Shown one piece after another: positions 16,747-24,896 of a DNA stretch of 45,612 bases. The notes under the pieces were generated by a model. The model saw only the letters and a program-made list of their open reading frames with translations. It did not search any database and was not told the origin of the DNA. Numbering within the stretch: the first letter of the stretch is position 1; the number at the start of each line of letters is the position of its first letter. A program made the position numbers and the translations under genes. Source of the stretch: SHAN690 sp040905305 (lineage in GTDB: Bacteria; Bacteroidota; Bacteroidia; Flavobacteriales_G; Salibacteraceae); assembly GCA_040905305.1 (NCBI GenBank), contig JBBDRU010000088.1:1-45612 (forward strand), read 5' to 3'.

Positions 16747-18366
16747 GTGTCAACAAAGTATATTTTCGTCACAGGAGGTGTAACCTCCTCGCTAGGTAAA
16801 GGAATCATTTCGGCCTCTCTGGCTAAGCTTCTTCAGGAAAGAGGCTATTCTGTTACCATCCAAAAACTCGATCCCTATATCAATGTAGATCCAGGTACGT
16901 TGAACCCATATGAACATGGAGAGTGTTTCGTTACCGATGACGGAGCAGAAACCGACCTTGATTTAGGCCACTATGAGCGCTTTTTAAACGTAAGTACCTC
17001 GCAGGCAAACAATGTGACAACGGGCCGCATTTATCAAACCGTAATCGATAAGGAACGCAGGGGCGACTACCTCGGCAAAACCGTTCAGATCATACCACAC
17101 ATTACAGACGAAATCAAGCATTGCGTCACTAAACTCGGAAACAAAGGCATCTATGATGTTGTGATCACCGAAATTGGTGGAACAGTGGGAGACATTGAAT
17201 CGCTGCCTTACGTTGAGGCCGTTCGACAATTTAGGTATGAATATGGCCAAGAAAACGTGATGGTGATTCACCTCACTTTGGTTCCGTATTTAGCAGCTGC
17301 GGGTGAATTAAAAACAAAGCCAACACAGCATTCCGTAAAGACCCTTCAATCACTGGGTATTCAACCCGATGTGTTGGTTTGCAGAACTGAGCACCCCATT
17401 TCATCAGAACAGAAACGTAAAATTGCACTGTTTTGCAATATCAAAGATAACTATGTCATTGAGTCGCGTGATGCAGAAACCATTTATGATGTTCCACTCT
17501 TAATGAAAGACGAGCAACTCGATATAGTGGTGCTTGAGCGATTAGGAATGGATTTGGGAGAAGAACCCACGCTTGATAATTGGAAGCAATTTTTGAGTCG
17601 TTTCAAAAACCCGAAAAACAAAGTTAAAATTGGGTTGATCGGTAAATACATTGAACTCCAAGACGCTTATAAGTCGATCCAGGAAGCGCTTGTGCACGCT
17701 GGTGTTTCAAACGAAACAAGCGTTGAAGTAATTTCGGTGCATTCGGAAAACCTCAACAATGAAAACATTGCACAGCAACTTGATGGAATGCAAGCTTTGA
17801 TTGTAGCACCGGGGTTCGGAAAACGCGGACTTGAAGGTAAGATCGTTGCCATCAACCATGCACGAATAAATAACATTCCATTTTTGGGCATTTGTTTGGG
17901 CATGCAATGCAGTGTAATTGAATTTGCGCGAAATGTTCTTCATTTAGAGGGTGCCAACAGTTCCGAAATGGACAGAAAGACGCCCCATGCCGTAATCGAC
18001 ATGATGGAAGAGCAAAAGGCCATAACCAATGTTGGCGGCACCATGAGGCTTGGGGCATACACTTGCACGATAAAGGAAGGATCTTTGGCTCATAAAATTT
18101 ATGGGCGAACTGAAATTTCTGAACGCCACAGACATCGTTACGAATTCAACAACGAATTCCTTGATCGGTTTGAGAAGGCAGGTATGATGGCCACTGGAAG
18201 AAACCCATCAAGCGGATTGGTAGAAATTGTAGAAATTCCTGAGCATCCATTTTTTATTGGCGTGCAATTCCATCCCGAATATAAAAGCACTGTGGCCAAT
18301 CCACATCCGTTGTTTGTTCATTTGATCAAAGCCTCCGTGCAAGAAAAGGTAACAATCGCGCAATAA
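16747..18366 (+). CDS. pyrG: CTP synthase
   Basis: A 539-residue enzyme of full family length that makes CTP from UTP, ATP and glutamine. The N-terminal synthetase domain begins with KYIFVTGGVTSSLGKG and includes QKLDPYINVDPGTLNPYEHG and GGTVGDIESLPYVEA. The C-terminal class I glutamine amidotransferase domain contains the nucleophile in FLGICLGMQCS and the catalytic His-Glu pair in GVQFHPEYKS. The start is a GTG at 16747, giving MSTKYIFVTGG, the usual N-terminus; no upstream in-frame ATG is needed. It heads a plus-strand run pyrG-PAP2-crcB-pafA, with 7 bases to the next gene. Confidence 0.97.
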   Translation: MSTKYIFVTGGVTSSLGKGIISASLAKLLQERGYSVTIQKLDPYINVDPGTLNPYEHGECFVTDDGAETDLDLGHYERFLNVSTSQANNVTTGRIYQTVIDKERRGDYLGKTVQIIPHITDEIKHCVTKLGNKGIYDVVITEIGGTVGDIESLPYVEAVRQFRYEYGQENVMVIHLTLVPYLAAAGELKTKPTQHSVKTLQSLGIQPDVLVCRTEHPISSEQKRKIALFCNIKDNYVIESRDAETIYDVPLLMKDEQLDIVVLERLGMDLGEEPTLDNWKQFLSRFKNPKNKVKIGLIGKYIELQDAYKSIQEALVHAGVSNETSVEVISVHSENLNNENIAQQLDGMQALIVAPGFGKRGLEGKIVAINHARINNIPFLGICLGMQCSVIEFARNVLHLEGANSSEMDRKTPHAVIDMMEEQKAITNVGGTMRLGAYTCTIKEGSLAHKIYGRTEISERHRHRYEFNNEFLDRFEKAGMMATGRNPSSGLVEIVEIPEHPFFIGVQFHPEYKSTVANPHPLFVHLIKASVQEKVTIAQ

Positions 18367-18373
18367 AAGCATA

Positions 18374-18934
18374 ATGCTTGAATTACTTCAAGAAATAGAC
18401 CAATCGCTAACCTTGCTGGTCAATCATGCGAACAGTTCAAACGCTGACAGCATGATGGTTTTGTTTAGTCACAAACTCACATGGGCACCTCTTTATGCAG
18501 CATTATTATTCCTTTTTCAGAAAATATTCGGTTGGAAGCGAACGGCCTACATCTTATTGGCAATCATCATCAATGTGGTGCTAACAGATCAAATATCTGT
18601 GATGATGAAAGAATACTTTCTCCGACTTAGACCTTGCCACGAGGCGGGTTTTAAAGAAATGCTGCTATTAGCTGACGGTTGTGGCGGCAAATACGGATTT
18701 GTATCATCCCATGCGGCAAACACTATGGGATTGGCAGTTTTGGTGCTGATGATCCTTAAAAACAAATGGATGACCATTGGCATGATCTGCTTTGCACTGG
18801 TAAATGGCTATTCTCGAATTTATCTAGGAAAACACTACTTTTTTGACGTGGTTGGCGGGTTTGCACTGGGTGCTTTTCTGGGCCTTATTGTCTATTATGG
18901 TCTAAAATTCGCCATCAAAAAATTCAATCTTTGA
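18374..18934 (+). CDS. PAP2-family membrane phosphatase
   Basis: A 186-residue membrane protein with about five helices and all three motifs of the phosphatidic-acid phosphatase type 2 family: KEYFLRLRP (residues 79-87), SSH (111-113), and SRIYLGKHYFFD (147-158), which supply the active-site lysine/arginine, histidine nucleophile and assisting histidine/aspartate. In bacteria such enzymes act on undecaprenyl pyrophosphate, phosphatidylglycerol phosphate or lipid A phosphates. The substrate is not determined by sequence; undecaprenyl pyrophosphate recycling is a reasonable possibility. The stop codon overlaps the crcB start by one base (TGATG). Confidence 0.9.
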   Translation: MLELLQEIDQSLTLLVNHANSSNADSMMVLFSHKLTWAPLYAALLFLFQKIFGWKRTAYILLAIIINVVLTDQISVMMKEYFLRLRPCHEAGFKEMLLLADGCGGKYGFVSSHAANTMGLAVLVLMILKNKWMTIGMICFALVNGYSRIYLGKHYFFDVVGGFALGAFLGLIVYYGLKFAIKKFNL

Positions 18935-19302
18935 TGAACATCATCACTGCCATAGCTATTTTTATTGGCGGTGGGTTGGGCAGTCTCAGCCGATTTGGGA
19001 TCAGCTTGTTCTTTCAAAACCAGAACATCGTTTCCCTGCCGTGGGCCACCTTAAGTTCAAATATTATTAGCACAACACTGCTAGGCATTGTAATGTTTAA
19101 GTATGCAAACAGCATCAACCCTGGTTTTTTGCTGTTGATCACCGTTGGGTTTTGTGGTGGCTTCAGCACTTTTTCAACCTTCAGTTTAGAAACCTTTCAA
19201 CTCATTCGAAATGGGCAACATCTATGGGCAGCATTGAACATTGCCGCCAGTGTGGGTGCTTGCTTGATCATTCTTTACTTTTTAGAAAAATCAATATCAT
19301 GA
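18934..19302 (+). CDS. crcB: Fluoride channel CrcB/Fluc
   Basis: A 122-residue protein with four membrane helices, the normal size of one subunit of the dual-topology Fluc dimer. Characteristic features are the N-terminal GGGLGSLSRFGIS, the pore asparagine in WATLSSNIIS (Asn43), and GFCGGFSTFSTFS (about residues 72-84), which contains the phenylalanines lining the fluoride path. CrcB lets fluoride leave the cytoplasm down its gradient. The ATG at 18934 overlaps the PAP2 stop; a TTG one codon earlier is also in frame. No fluoride riboswitch was recognised upstream, as expected for an internal operon gene. The next gene overlaps it by 4 bases. Confidence 0.93.
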   Translation: MNIITAIAIFIGGGLGSLSRFGISLFFQNQNIVSLPWATLSSNIISTTLLGIVMFKYANSINPGFLLLITVGFCGGFSTFSTFSLETFQLIRNGQHLWAALNIAASVGACLIILYFLEKSIS

Positions 19303-20942
19303 AACGGTACACCCTTTTAACCATCCTCGCCATATTTTTGATATCTGCTATTCAAGCTCAGGACAAGCCGAAACTTATTGTAGGAATTGTGGTGGATCAA
19401 ATGCGGGCAGATTACATCTATCGCTATTGGGAGAAGTACAGTGATGAGGGGTTTAAAAAAATTATCGGTCAGGGATTTTTCTGTAAAAATGTCCATTTCA
19501 ACTTTTCACCCACCTTCACAGCGCCCGGCCATGCAAGTGTTTACAGTGGAACATCGCCCATGGATCATGGAATCATCGCCAACAATTGGTTTGATAAAAA
19601 ACTCGGTGAGAAGGTATATTGCACCTCAGACCCAAACGCTAAAAGCGTTGGTACCGAAACTGATGCTGGAAAAATGACCCCACATCGCATGCTTGCTCCA
19701 ACCATTGGAGACGCCACGCGCATCTCCAATAATTTTAAAGGCAAAAGCATTGGGATTTCAATAAAAGATCGCGGAGCCATTCTGCCAGCAGGTCATTCAG
19801 CAAACGCTGCTTATTGGATGGATTATGCCAATGGAAAGTTTGTTACCAGCGATTATTATATGGATGAGTTACCTGCGTGGCTGAAGGCTTTCAACAAAGC
19901 AAAATACGCGGATGAATTGGCAGCAAATGGTTGGTCACCTTTGTTATCACTTGAAAAATATACTGAAAGCACCGTTGATGACACGCCTTATGAAAAAGTG
20001 TACAACAAAAACGGAAAACCCGTATTTCCATATGATGTTTCCGCCTTGATAAAAGAGAACGACTATTATTCATTTGCGCTTACTCCTCACGGAAATACCA
20101 TCTTAAGAATGTTGGCTGAAAAAGTTCTGGTTGAAGAAGACTTGGGTGATGACCAATATACCGATCTGCTGGCCATTTCATTTTCGTCACCAGATATGAT
20201 CGGTCATGCATTCGGCCCCCAATCCATAGAAGTTGAAGACACATACATACGGTTGGATCTTGAAATCGCAAAGCTTCTTCAAACGCTGGATGAACGCGTT
20301 GGAAAGGATAATTATGTTCTGTTTTTAACCGCAGACCATGCAGCAGCCGAAGTTCCAAAATACATGAAAGACCACAAAATGCCGATCAGTCTTTTTAACA
20401 CAGAGGCGTACTTAGACGGGCTAAAAAATCATCTCAACACAAACTTGAATGCTGGAGAATGGGTCAGGAATTACAGCAACAGACAGCTATTTCTAAACCA
20501 TGAATTAATTGCTGAACAGGAAGTATCACTGGAAGACATTTACCGAACAATAGAATCGTACACCCTTGATTTTGATGGTATCTCAGGTGTGTTAAATGCT
20601 AAAACAATGCAATATCCCCTACCCTCAAATAATTTCGCTCAACTCACATTAAACGGTTGGAATCAGCAACGTTCAGGAGACTTGGTGATTCAATTCTTAC
20701 CGGGATGGATGGAGTATGGACATCAGGGCACAACACATGGTTCAACATACAGTTATGACACCCATGTGCCATTGATGTTTTATGGTAAAGGCGTTTATCA
20801 GGGCAGCACTTCAGATTATATCGACATCACGCAAATTGCTCCTACCATCAGCGTGCTTGGCTCGATGGCATTTCCTATGATGTCATCGCATCAGGTTATA
20901 ACCAAAGTTTTAGAGGAAGATCAGAATCAATGGAAACGATAG
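19299..20942 (+). CDS. pafA: PafA-type alkaline phosphatase
   Basis: A 547-residue exported alkaline phosphatase superfamily enzyme. The signal peptide (residues 1-20) ends SAIQAQ. Metal ligands and active-site residues are recognisable: Asp33 (VVDQMR), the nucleophile threonine in PTFTAPGHAS (Thr74 likely), then TSPMDHGIIANNWF, SIKDRGAI, DMIGHAFGP, TADHAA and QGTTHGST. The asparagine near residue 95 and the Lys156/Arg158 pair match the residues that give the PafA phosphatase of Elizabethkingia its phosphate-monoester preference. It therefore probably releases phosphate from monoesters in the periplasm. The ATG overlaps the crcB stop (ATGA). The frame extends upstream inside crcB, but that part lacks a signal peptide. 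Confidence 0.92.
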   Translation: MKRYTLLTILAIFLISAIQAQDKPKLIVGIVVDQMRADYIYRYWEKYSDEGFKKIIGQGFFCKNVHFNFSPTFTAPGHASVYSGTSPMDHGIIANNWFDKKLGEKVYCTSDPNAKSVGTETDAGKMTPHRMLAPTIGDATRISNNFKGKSIGISIKDRGAILPAGHSANAAYWMDYANGKFVTSDYYMDELPAWLKAFNKAKYADELAANGWSPLLSLEKYTESTVDDTPYEKVYNKNGKPVFPYDVSALIKENDYYSFALTPHGNTILRMLAEKVLVEEDLGDDQYTDLLAISFSSPDMIGHAFGPQSIEVEDTYIRLDLEIAKLLQTLDERVGKDNYVLFLTADHAAAEVPKYMKDHKMPISLFNTEAYLDGLKNHLNTNLNAGEWVRNYSNRQLFLNHELIAEQEVSLEDIYRTIESYTLDFDGISGVLNAKTMQYPLPSNNFAQLTLNGWNQQRSGDLVIQFLPGWMEYGHQGTTHGSTYSYDTHVPLMFYGKGVYQGSTSDYIDITQIAPTISVLGSMAFPMMSSHQVITKVLEEDQNQWKR

Positions 20943-20947
20943 CAACA

Positions 20948-21682
20948 CTAATCCTGTTCAGCGAATACGGTTTGAATTAATTCAGTAGCTCGATAAGCAG
21001 GATCCTCTCGTATGAGTTGCTCCTCATCTGCTACCTTCACAAACAAGCCACTTAAAGCTCTGTTTGTAGTGTGCTCGCTCAGGGAATTGGTTTTGATTTC
21101 ATCAAAAAGCAATCCGTTGATGCTTGCAGAGTTATAGGTATTGATCACCTTTTCATAAGACTCTTCTGCGCTAATGCCCGGTATGATTTCTTTACTTAAT
21201 GATGTGCTAATTTTCGGTTGAAAGGCATCGAATAAATTAGAAAAAGTACTCTTCCGTAAATAGGAAGTTGCTGCGGTATCAGAGCCCTGTAAAATACCCC
21301 ACGCGTCAACAACCGTCATATCAACAATTGCATCAACAAATATGGGCGCAGCCTCATCAGCAGCATCTTCGGCAGCACGATTAATCGCCAATACGGTTTG
21401 ATCGACCAAACTTCCGAGCAATGGAATGGTTTGAACTTTATCATAAACGGGTTGGGCTTCCGCAGGTAGTAAAATCTTAATTAGTGCATCTTGATAGTAC
21501 CCGTCTTCGGCCGAAACACGTTTTACCGCAGTGTCTGTTCCAACGATCAGTGCCTCTTTCAAACCTGCTGCCACTTGCGATTCCGAAAGGCCAAACTCCT
21601 CTGAAACCCCGAATAGCTCATCACAAGATGTGTAGATCAACACGCTGCTGACCAGCACTAAAAAAACGGTAAACTTTTTCAT
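20948..21682 (-). CDS. DUF4197 domain lipoprotein
   Basis: A 244-residue lipoprotein. The signal peptide ends in the lipobox IYTSC (Cys20). The rest is the DUF4197 domain, seen from GLSESQVAAGLKEAL near the mature N-terminus, the KILLPAEAQ block and the conserved middle segment with NRAAEDAADEAAPIF. The family has no known function and is found in proteobacteria and Bacteroidota envelopes. It is the last of three minus-strand genes, lying 27 bases after the threonine aldolase gene, and ends 5 bases from the convergent pafA stop. Confidence 0.87.
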   Translation of the reverse strand: MKKFTVFLVLVSSVLIYTSCDELFGVSEEFGLSESQVAAGLKEALIVGTDTAVKRVSAEDGYYQDALIKILLPAEAQPVYDKVQTIPLLGSLVDQTVLAINRAAEDAADEAAPIFVDAIVDMTVVDAWGILQGSDTAATSYLRKSTFSNLFDAFQPKISTSLSKEIIPGISAEESYEKVINTYNSASINGLLFDEIKTNSLSEHTTNRALSGLFVKVADEEQLIREDPAYRATELIQTVFAEQD

Positions 21683-21709
21683 CCTTTCAAAATAATTTCA
21701 GTAAAGATA

Positions 21710-22726
21710 TCACACAATTTGCTGAAAAACAGACTTTGCCTTTCTAATCATGCTTTCAGTTATATCAAGGTGCGTAACCAAACGTATCTTTCCCTTTCCA
21801 AAACCAACAGCCATTACGCGATGTTGCTTTAAGGAGTTCAACACTCTTTCCTGTTCATGACCATCGGCCAGGTCAGCCACCACAATGTTTGTTTCTACAG
21901 GATAGACGTTTTTCACCCATGTTGCCGCGCGCAGGCCTTCGGCCAATGACCTTGCCTTTTCATGGTCCTCTCTTAATCGATCAACATGATGATCCAAAGC
22001 ATAAATACCAGCAGCGGCCAGAAAGCCCGCCTGGCGCATACCTCCTCCAAAAACTTTACGCACGCGTCTTCCTTTTTTGATAAACGCGCCATCTCCAATC
22101 AGTAACGAACCAACAGGGCATCCCAATCCCTTGCTAAGGCAAATCGATATTGAATCAAAGGTTTCACCAACCGACTCAGTAGATTCACCGGTGACGACTA
22201 GTGCATTGAACAAGCGTGCTCCATCCAAATGAAAAGGAATGCGCAAGTCCTTGCACACTGATGAAATCCGTTTTAAGGCATCATTTTTCCAAATCACCCC
22301 GCCTCCTTTGTTGCAGGTGTTTTCAGCACTTACCAACCGGGTGACCGGGTGATGAACATCATCAGGCCTAATGGCGTCTAAAACCATTTCTGCCGAAAAC
22401 CGACCTTTATCACCATCCAACAATTTCACCGATGCGCCTGAATTAAACGCGATCCCACCGCCTTCATACTGATAAATATGAGCCAATTGGTCGCAAATTA
22501 CTTCATCACCAGGGTTGGTGTGAACCTTTATCGCAATTTGATTGGTCATGGTGCCGGATGGACAAAATAGGGCCGCCTCTTTTCCAAACATTTCAGCAGC
22601 CTTCGCTTCTAGTTTATTGATGGTGGGATCATCACCAAAAACATCATCTCCCACTTCAGCATCATGCATTGCCTTCAACATCTCTGATGTTGGTTTTGTG
22701 ACGGTATCACTTCTGAAATCTATCAT
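21710..22726 (-). CDS. ltaE: Low-specificity L-threonine aldolase
   Basis: A 338-residue pyridoxal-phosphate enzyme of fold type I, of normal length for the GLY1/LtaE family. It begins MIDFRSDTVTKPT, the family hallmark, followed by DVFGDDPTINKLE. The cofactor aspartate is in IPFHLDGARLFNA, and the Schiff-base lysine is Lys199 in SICLSKGLGCPVG. The enzyme cleaves L-threonine or L-allo-threonine to glycine and acetaldehyde. A related beta-eliminating or other aldolase activity cannot be excluded. Its start overlaps the stop of the upstream O-methyltransferase gene by 4 bases. Confidence 0.92.
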   Translation of the reverse strand: MIDFRSDTVTKPTSEMLKAMHDAEVGDDVFGDDPTINKLEAKAAEMFGKEAALFCPSGTMTNQIAIKVHTNPGDEVICDQLAHIYQYEGGGIAFNSGASVKLLDGDKGRFSAEMVLDAIRPDDVHHPVTRLVSAENTCNKGGGVIWKNDALKRISSVCKDLRIPFHLDGARLFNALVVTGESTESVGETFDSISICLSKGLGCPVGSLLIGDGAFIKKGRRVRKVFGGGMRQAGFLAAAGIYALDHHVDRLREDHEKARSLAEGLRAATWVKNVYPVETNIVVADLADGHEQERVLNSLKQHRVMAVGFGKGKIRLVTHLDITESMIRKAKSVFQQIV

Positions 22727-23373
22727 TTCTCTTTTATTTTTCTGGCGATCAACAAACCATCTCTTATTGGCAGCAACACGTTTTCAAGCCGTGGATCGTT
22801 ATGAATTTTATTCGCGTAATCATTGAGCGCTTTGGTATCTTCATCCATCTCATTTTGATTCATGGTTACTTTACCGCTCCACAACACATTATCTGCTATA
22901 ATATAGCCTCCAACGGAAACCTTGTCAAACACCAAATCAAAATAATTTGAATAGTTTGATTTATCTGCATCAAGGTAAACGATATCGAAATATCCCTCGA
23001 TTGTCGGTATTAATTGAAGTGCATTTCCGATATGCAACTTAATCTGATCGTTTCGTTCAGATCGTTCAAAAAATGATTCAATTTTGGGTTTTAACTCATC
23101 ATTGATCTCAATAGTGTGAACGGTTCCGTTCTCATTTAAGCCCTCGGCCCAACAAAGCGCTGAATACCCTGTGTAAGTGCCCACTTCAAGCACATTGCCA
23201 GGCCTGATCATTTTGCTTAACATCGCTATAGCCCGGCCTTGAAGATGCCCAGCCAACATGCGCGGTTGAAGCACCTTTGAGTGTGTAAAGCGGTTTAACT
23301 CAGCTAAAAGCTCAGGCTCTTCACTGGTAAATCTTTCAGCATAAGCTTCAATTTCTTCGGGTAAAAAATCCAT
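22723..23373 (-). CDS. Class I SAM-dependent O-methyltransferase
   Basis: A 216-residue soluble enzyme of the catechol O-methyltransferase / caffeoyl-CoA O-methyltransferase type (Methyltransf_3). The SAM-binding motif I is VLEVGTYTGYSAL, the acidic residue after strand 2 lies in VHTIEINDE, and the metal-binding segment is YLDADKSNY followed by IIADNVLWSGKV. Divalent metal and a catechol-like acceptor are typical for this family. The physiological acceptor is unknown. It is the first gene of the minus-strand set O-methyltransferase, threonine aldolase, DUF4197. About 200 bases lie between it and the M16 peptidase gene upstream, in which I see nothing definite. Confidence 0.88.
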   Translation of the reverse strand: MDFLPEEIEAYAERFTSEEPELLAELNRFTHSKVLQPRMLAGHLQGRAIAMLSKMIRPGNVLEVGTYTGYSALCWAEGLNENGTVHTIEINDELKPKIESFFERSERNDQIKLHIGNALQLIPTIEGYFDIVYLDADKSNYSNYFDLVFDKVSVGGYIIADNVLWSGKVTMNQNEMDEDTKALNDYANKIHNDPRLENVLLPIRDGLLIARKIKEK

Positions 23374-23576
23374 AATCTTCTTAATATATTCAATGTTTGA
23401 TTTGGATGGGAAAGTACTTTTCTATCATGTAATGAGCAAGATCGTCAAGTTTTTTTTGATCAACTCTCTTGAAGTAAATTGTTGCATTTCCAAAAAATCT
23501 TACCCAACACTACTCAGTTCAAAATTAGCTATTGACACCACTCAGATCAGTAGAGAAAATTATCTCATTCGGTTCT

Positions 23577-24806
23577 TCAGGTGGGGATATAACTCAAAAA
23601 AGATAATTCAGCATCTACAAAGGTTTCTTGCGCCAGGGAGCTGAGTTCATCGGCTTTAATGGAGAAAACATCCTCTTTGATTTCTTCAAATGAATCGATG
23701 CGATCAAACTGCAAAAGTGATTTACCCATTGCCAGCATGAGGCTGACACGATTTTCCTGACCAAGTGCAATTTGTCCTATCATTTGTTTTTTAGCTGCAT
23801 CAAGCATCCTCGAGGTCAATGGAGTTTCAGCCATAAGCATTAGCTCTTTCATCACCATTTTCTGCACCCGTTTATGAAAGCGCTTATCGGTGCCATAATA
23901 AACCTGAAAAATTCCACAATCAGCGTAGGGTGTATAATTGGATTCGATATAGTAACAATATCCGTAACGTTCTCTGATGTTCAAATTAAGTCGGCTGTTG
24001 AGGGCTGGTCCGCCCAACACATTGTTCATCAAAACCATTGCCCTTCTTTTATCGCTATCGTAGCCAATGGTCTTGCATCCGATCAGCGAATGCACCTGAT
24101 GAACCTGTTCATTTTTTGCAAGATCAAACTGTTCTGAGGGTGGCAGCAAACGTTCACTCCCATTAGACCGGTGAAGGGGAATCGGCTCCAACACTTTCCT
24201 GGCAAATGATTCTAACCTACGCAAGCTGAGGTTGCCAACTACTACAAATACTATTTGGTCGGTAGTATAAAGCCTCTCTACAAAACGAATGATATCGTCT
24301 CGCTTAAAACCTTTAATCTGATCTTCCGACCCCAAAATTGACCTTCCCAACGAGCTGTTTGGAAACAGACGCTCTTCAAATTCATCCATGAGCATTTCAT
24401 CCGGACTATCTCGATATGAGTTAAGCTCATCTAAAATGACGGTCTTCTCTTTTTGAATTTCTTTATCGGGAAACCTCGAAGAAAAGGTGATATCCACCAA
24501 CAATTCGGCTGCTCTTTGAAAATGTTCTTTAAGCGAACTGGCATAAATACAGGTTTCTTCCTTGGTGGTATAAGCGTTTATTTCGCCTCCCACTGAATCT
24601 AATCGATTGAGTATATGAAACGCCCTTCTTCGCTTAGTTCCTTTAAACAGGCAATGCTCTATAAGGTGAGCCAAACCATTTTCATGTGTTGCTTCGTCTC
24701 TTGAACCGGCATTGATTATAAACCCGCAATGAACAGTCATAATGCTCTTGTCTTCAACATGAAGCACCCGCAAACCGTTAGTCAATCTTAGTATTTCAAA
24801 CTCCAT
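23577..24806 (-). CDS. M16 family zinc peptidase
   Basis: A 409-residue single-chain M16 (pitrilysin/YmxG-like) protein. The inverted zinc motif HLIEH is at residues 47-51, preceded by NGLA and followed by CLFKGTKRR. A further acidic segment, GEINAYTTKEETCIY, carries the residues usually found near the third zinc ligand. The second half is the M16_C domain with the conserved RERYGYCYYIES block. No signal peptide is apparent, so it is probably cytoplasmic, although M16 proteins in Bacteroidota can be exported. It probably degrades peptides. It is divergent from the PD40 gene. Confidence 0.9.
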   Translation of the reverse strand: MEFEILRLTNGLRVLHVEDKSIMTVHCGFIINAGSRDEATHENGLAHLIEHCLFKGTKRRRAFHILNRLDSVGGEINAYTTKEETCIYASSLKEHFQRAAELLVDITFSSRFPDKEIQKEKTVILDELNSYRDSPDEMLMDEFEERLFPNSSLGRSILGSEDQIKGFKRDDIIRFVERLYTTDQIVFVVVGNLSLRRLESFARKVLEPIPLHRSNGSERLLPPSEQFDLAKNEQVHQVHSLIGCKTIGYDSDKRRAMVLMNNVLGGPALNSRLNLNIRERYGYCYYIESNYTPYADCGIFQVYYGTDKRFHKRVQKMVMKELMLMAETPLTSRMLDAAKKQMIGQIALGQENRVSLMLAMGKSLLQFDRIDSFEEIKEDVFSIKADELSSLAQETFVDAELSFLSYIPT

Positions 24807-24814
24807 TAAGAGTT

Positions 24815-24822
24815 CAAAGTTA
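24815..24822 (-). promoter_or_regulatory. Candidate -7 element for the M16 peptidase
   Basis: On the minus strand, TAACTTTG is an exact match to TAnnTTTG and ends 8 bases before the ATG at 24806. I see no convincing -33 element. It lies 43 bases from the outward-facing -7 element of the divergent PD40 gene. Confidence 0.4.
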
Positions 24823-24842
24823 GTAAACCCCTCAATCGACCC

Positions 24843-24872
24843 TTTCAGTAGAGTTCAATAATGATACTTTTG
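24843..24872 (+). promoter_or_regulatory. Candidate promoter for the PD40/SPOR gene
   Basis: TTTC (24843-24846), an 18-base spacer and TACTTTTG (24865-24872) fit the Bacteroidota promoter with a degenerate -33. The -7 element overlaps the upstream in-frame ATG at 24861, so a transcript from here could only use the ATG at 24897, 24 bases further on. Confidence 0.4.
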
Positions 24873-24896
24873 GACGAACATCAATTATTTTGCTCA

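Noticed and set aside
23393..23644. 83-codon plus-strand frame between the O-methyltransferase and M16 genes
   Set aside because: It partly overlaps the M16 gene on the other strand, has no recognisable domain and has irregular composition.
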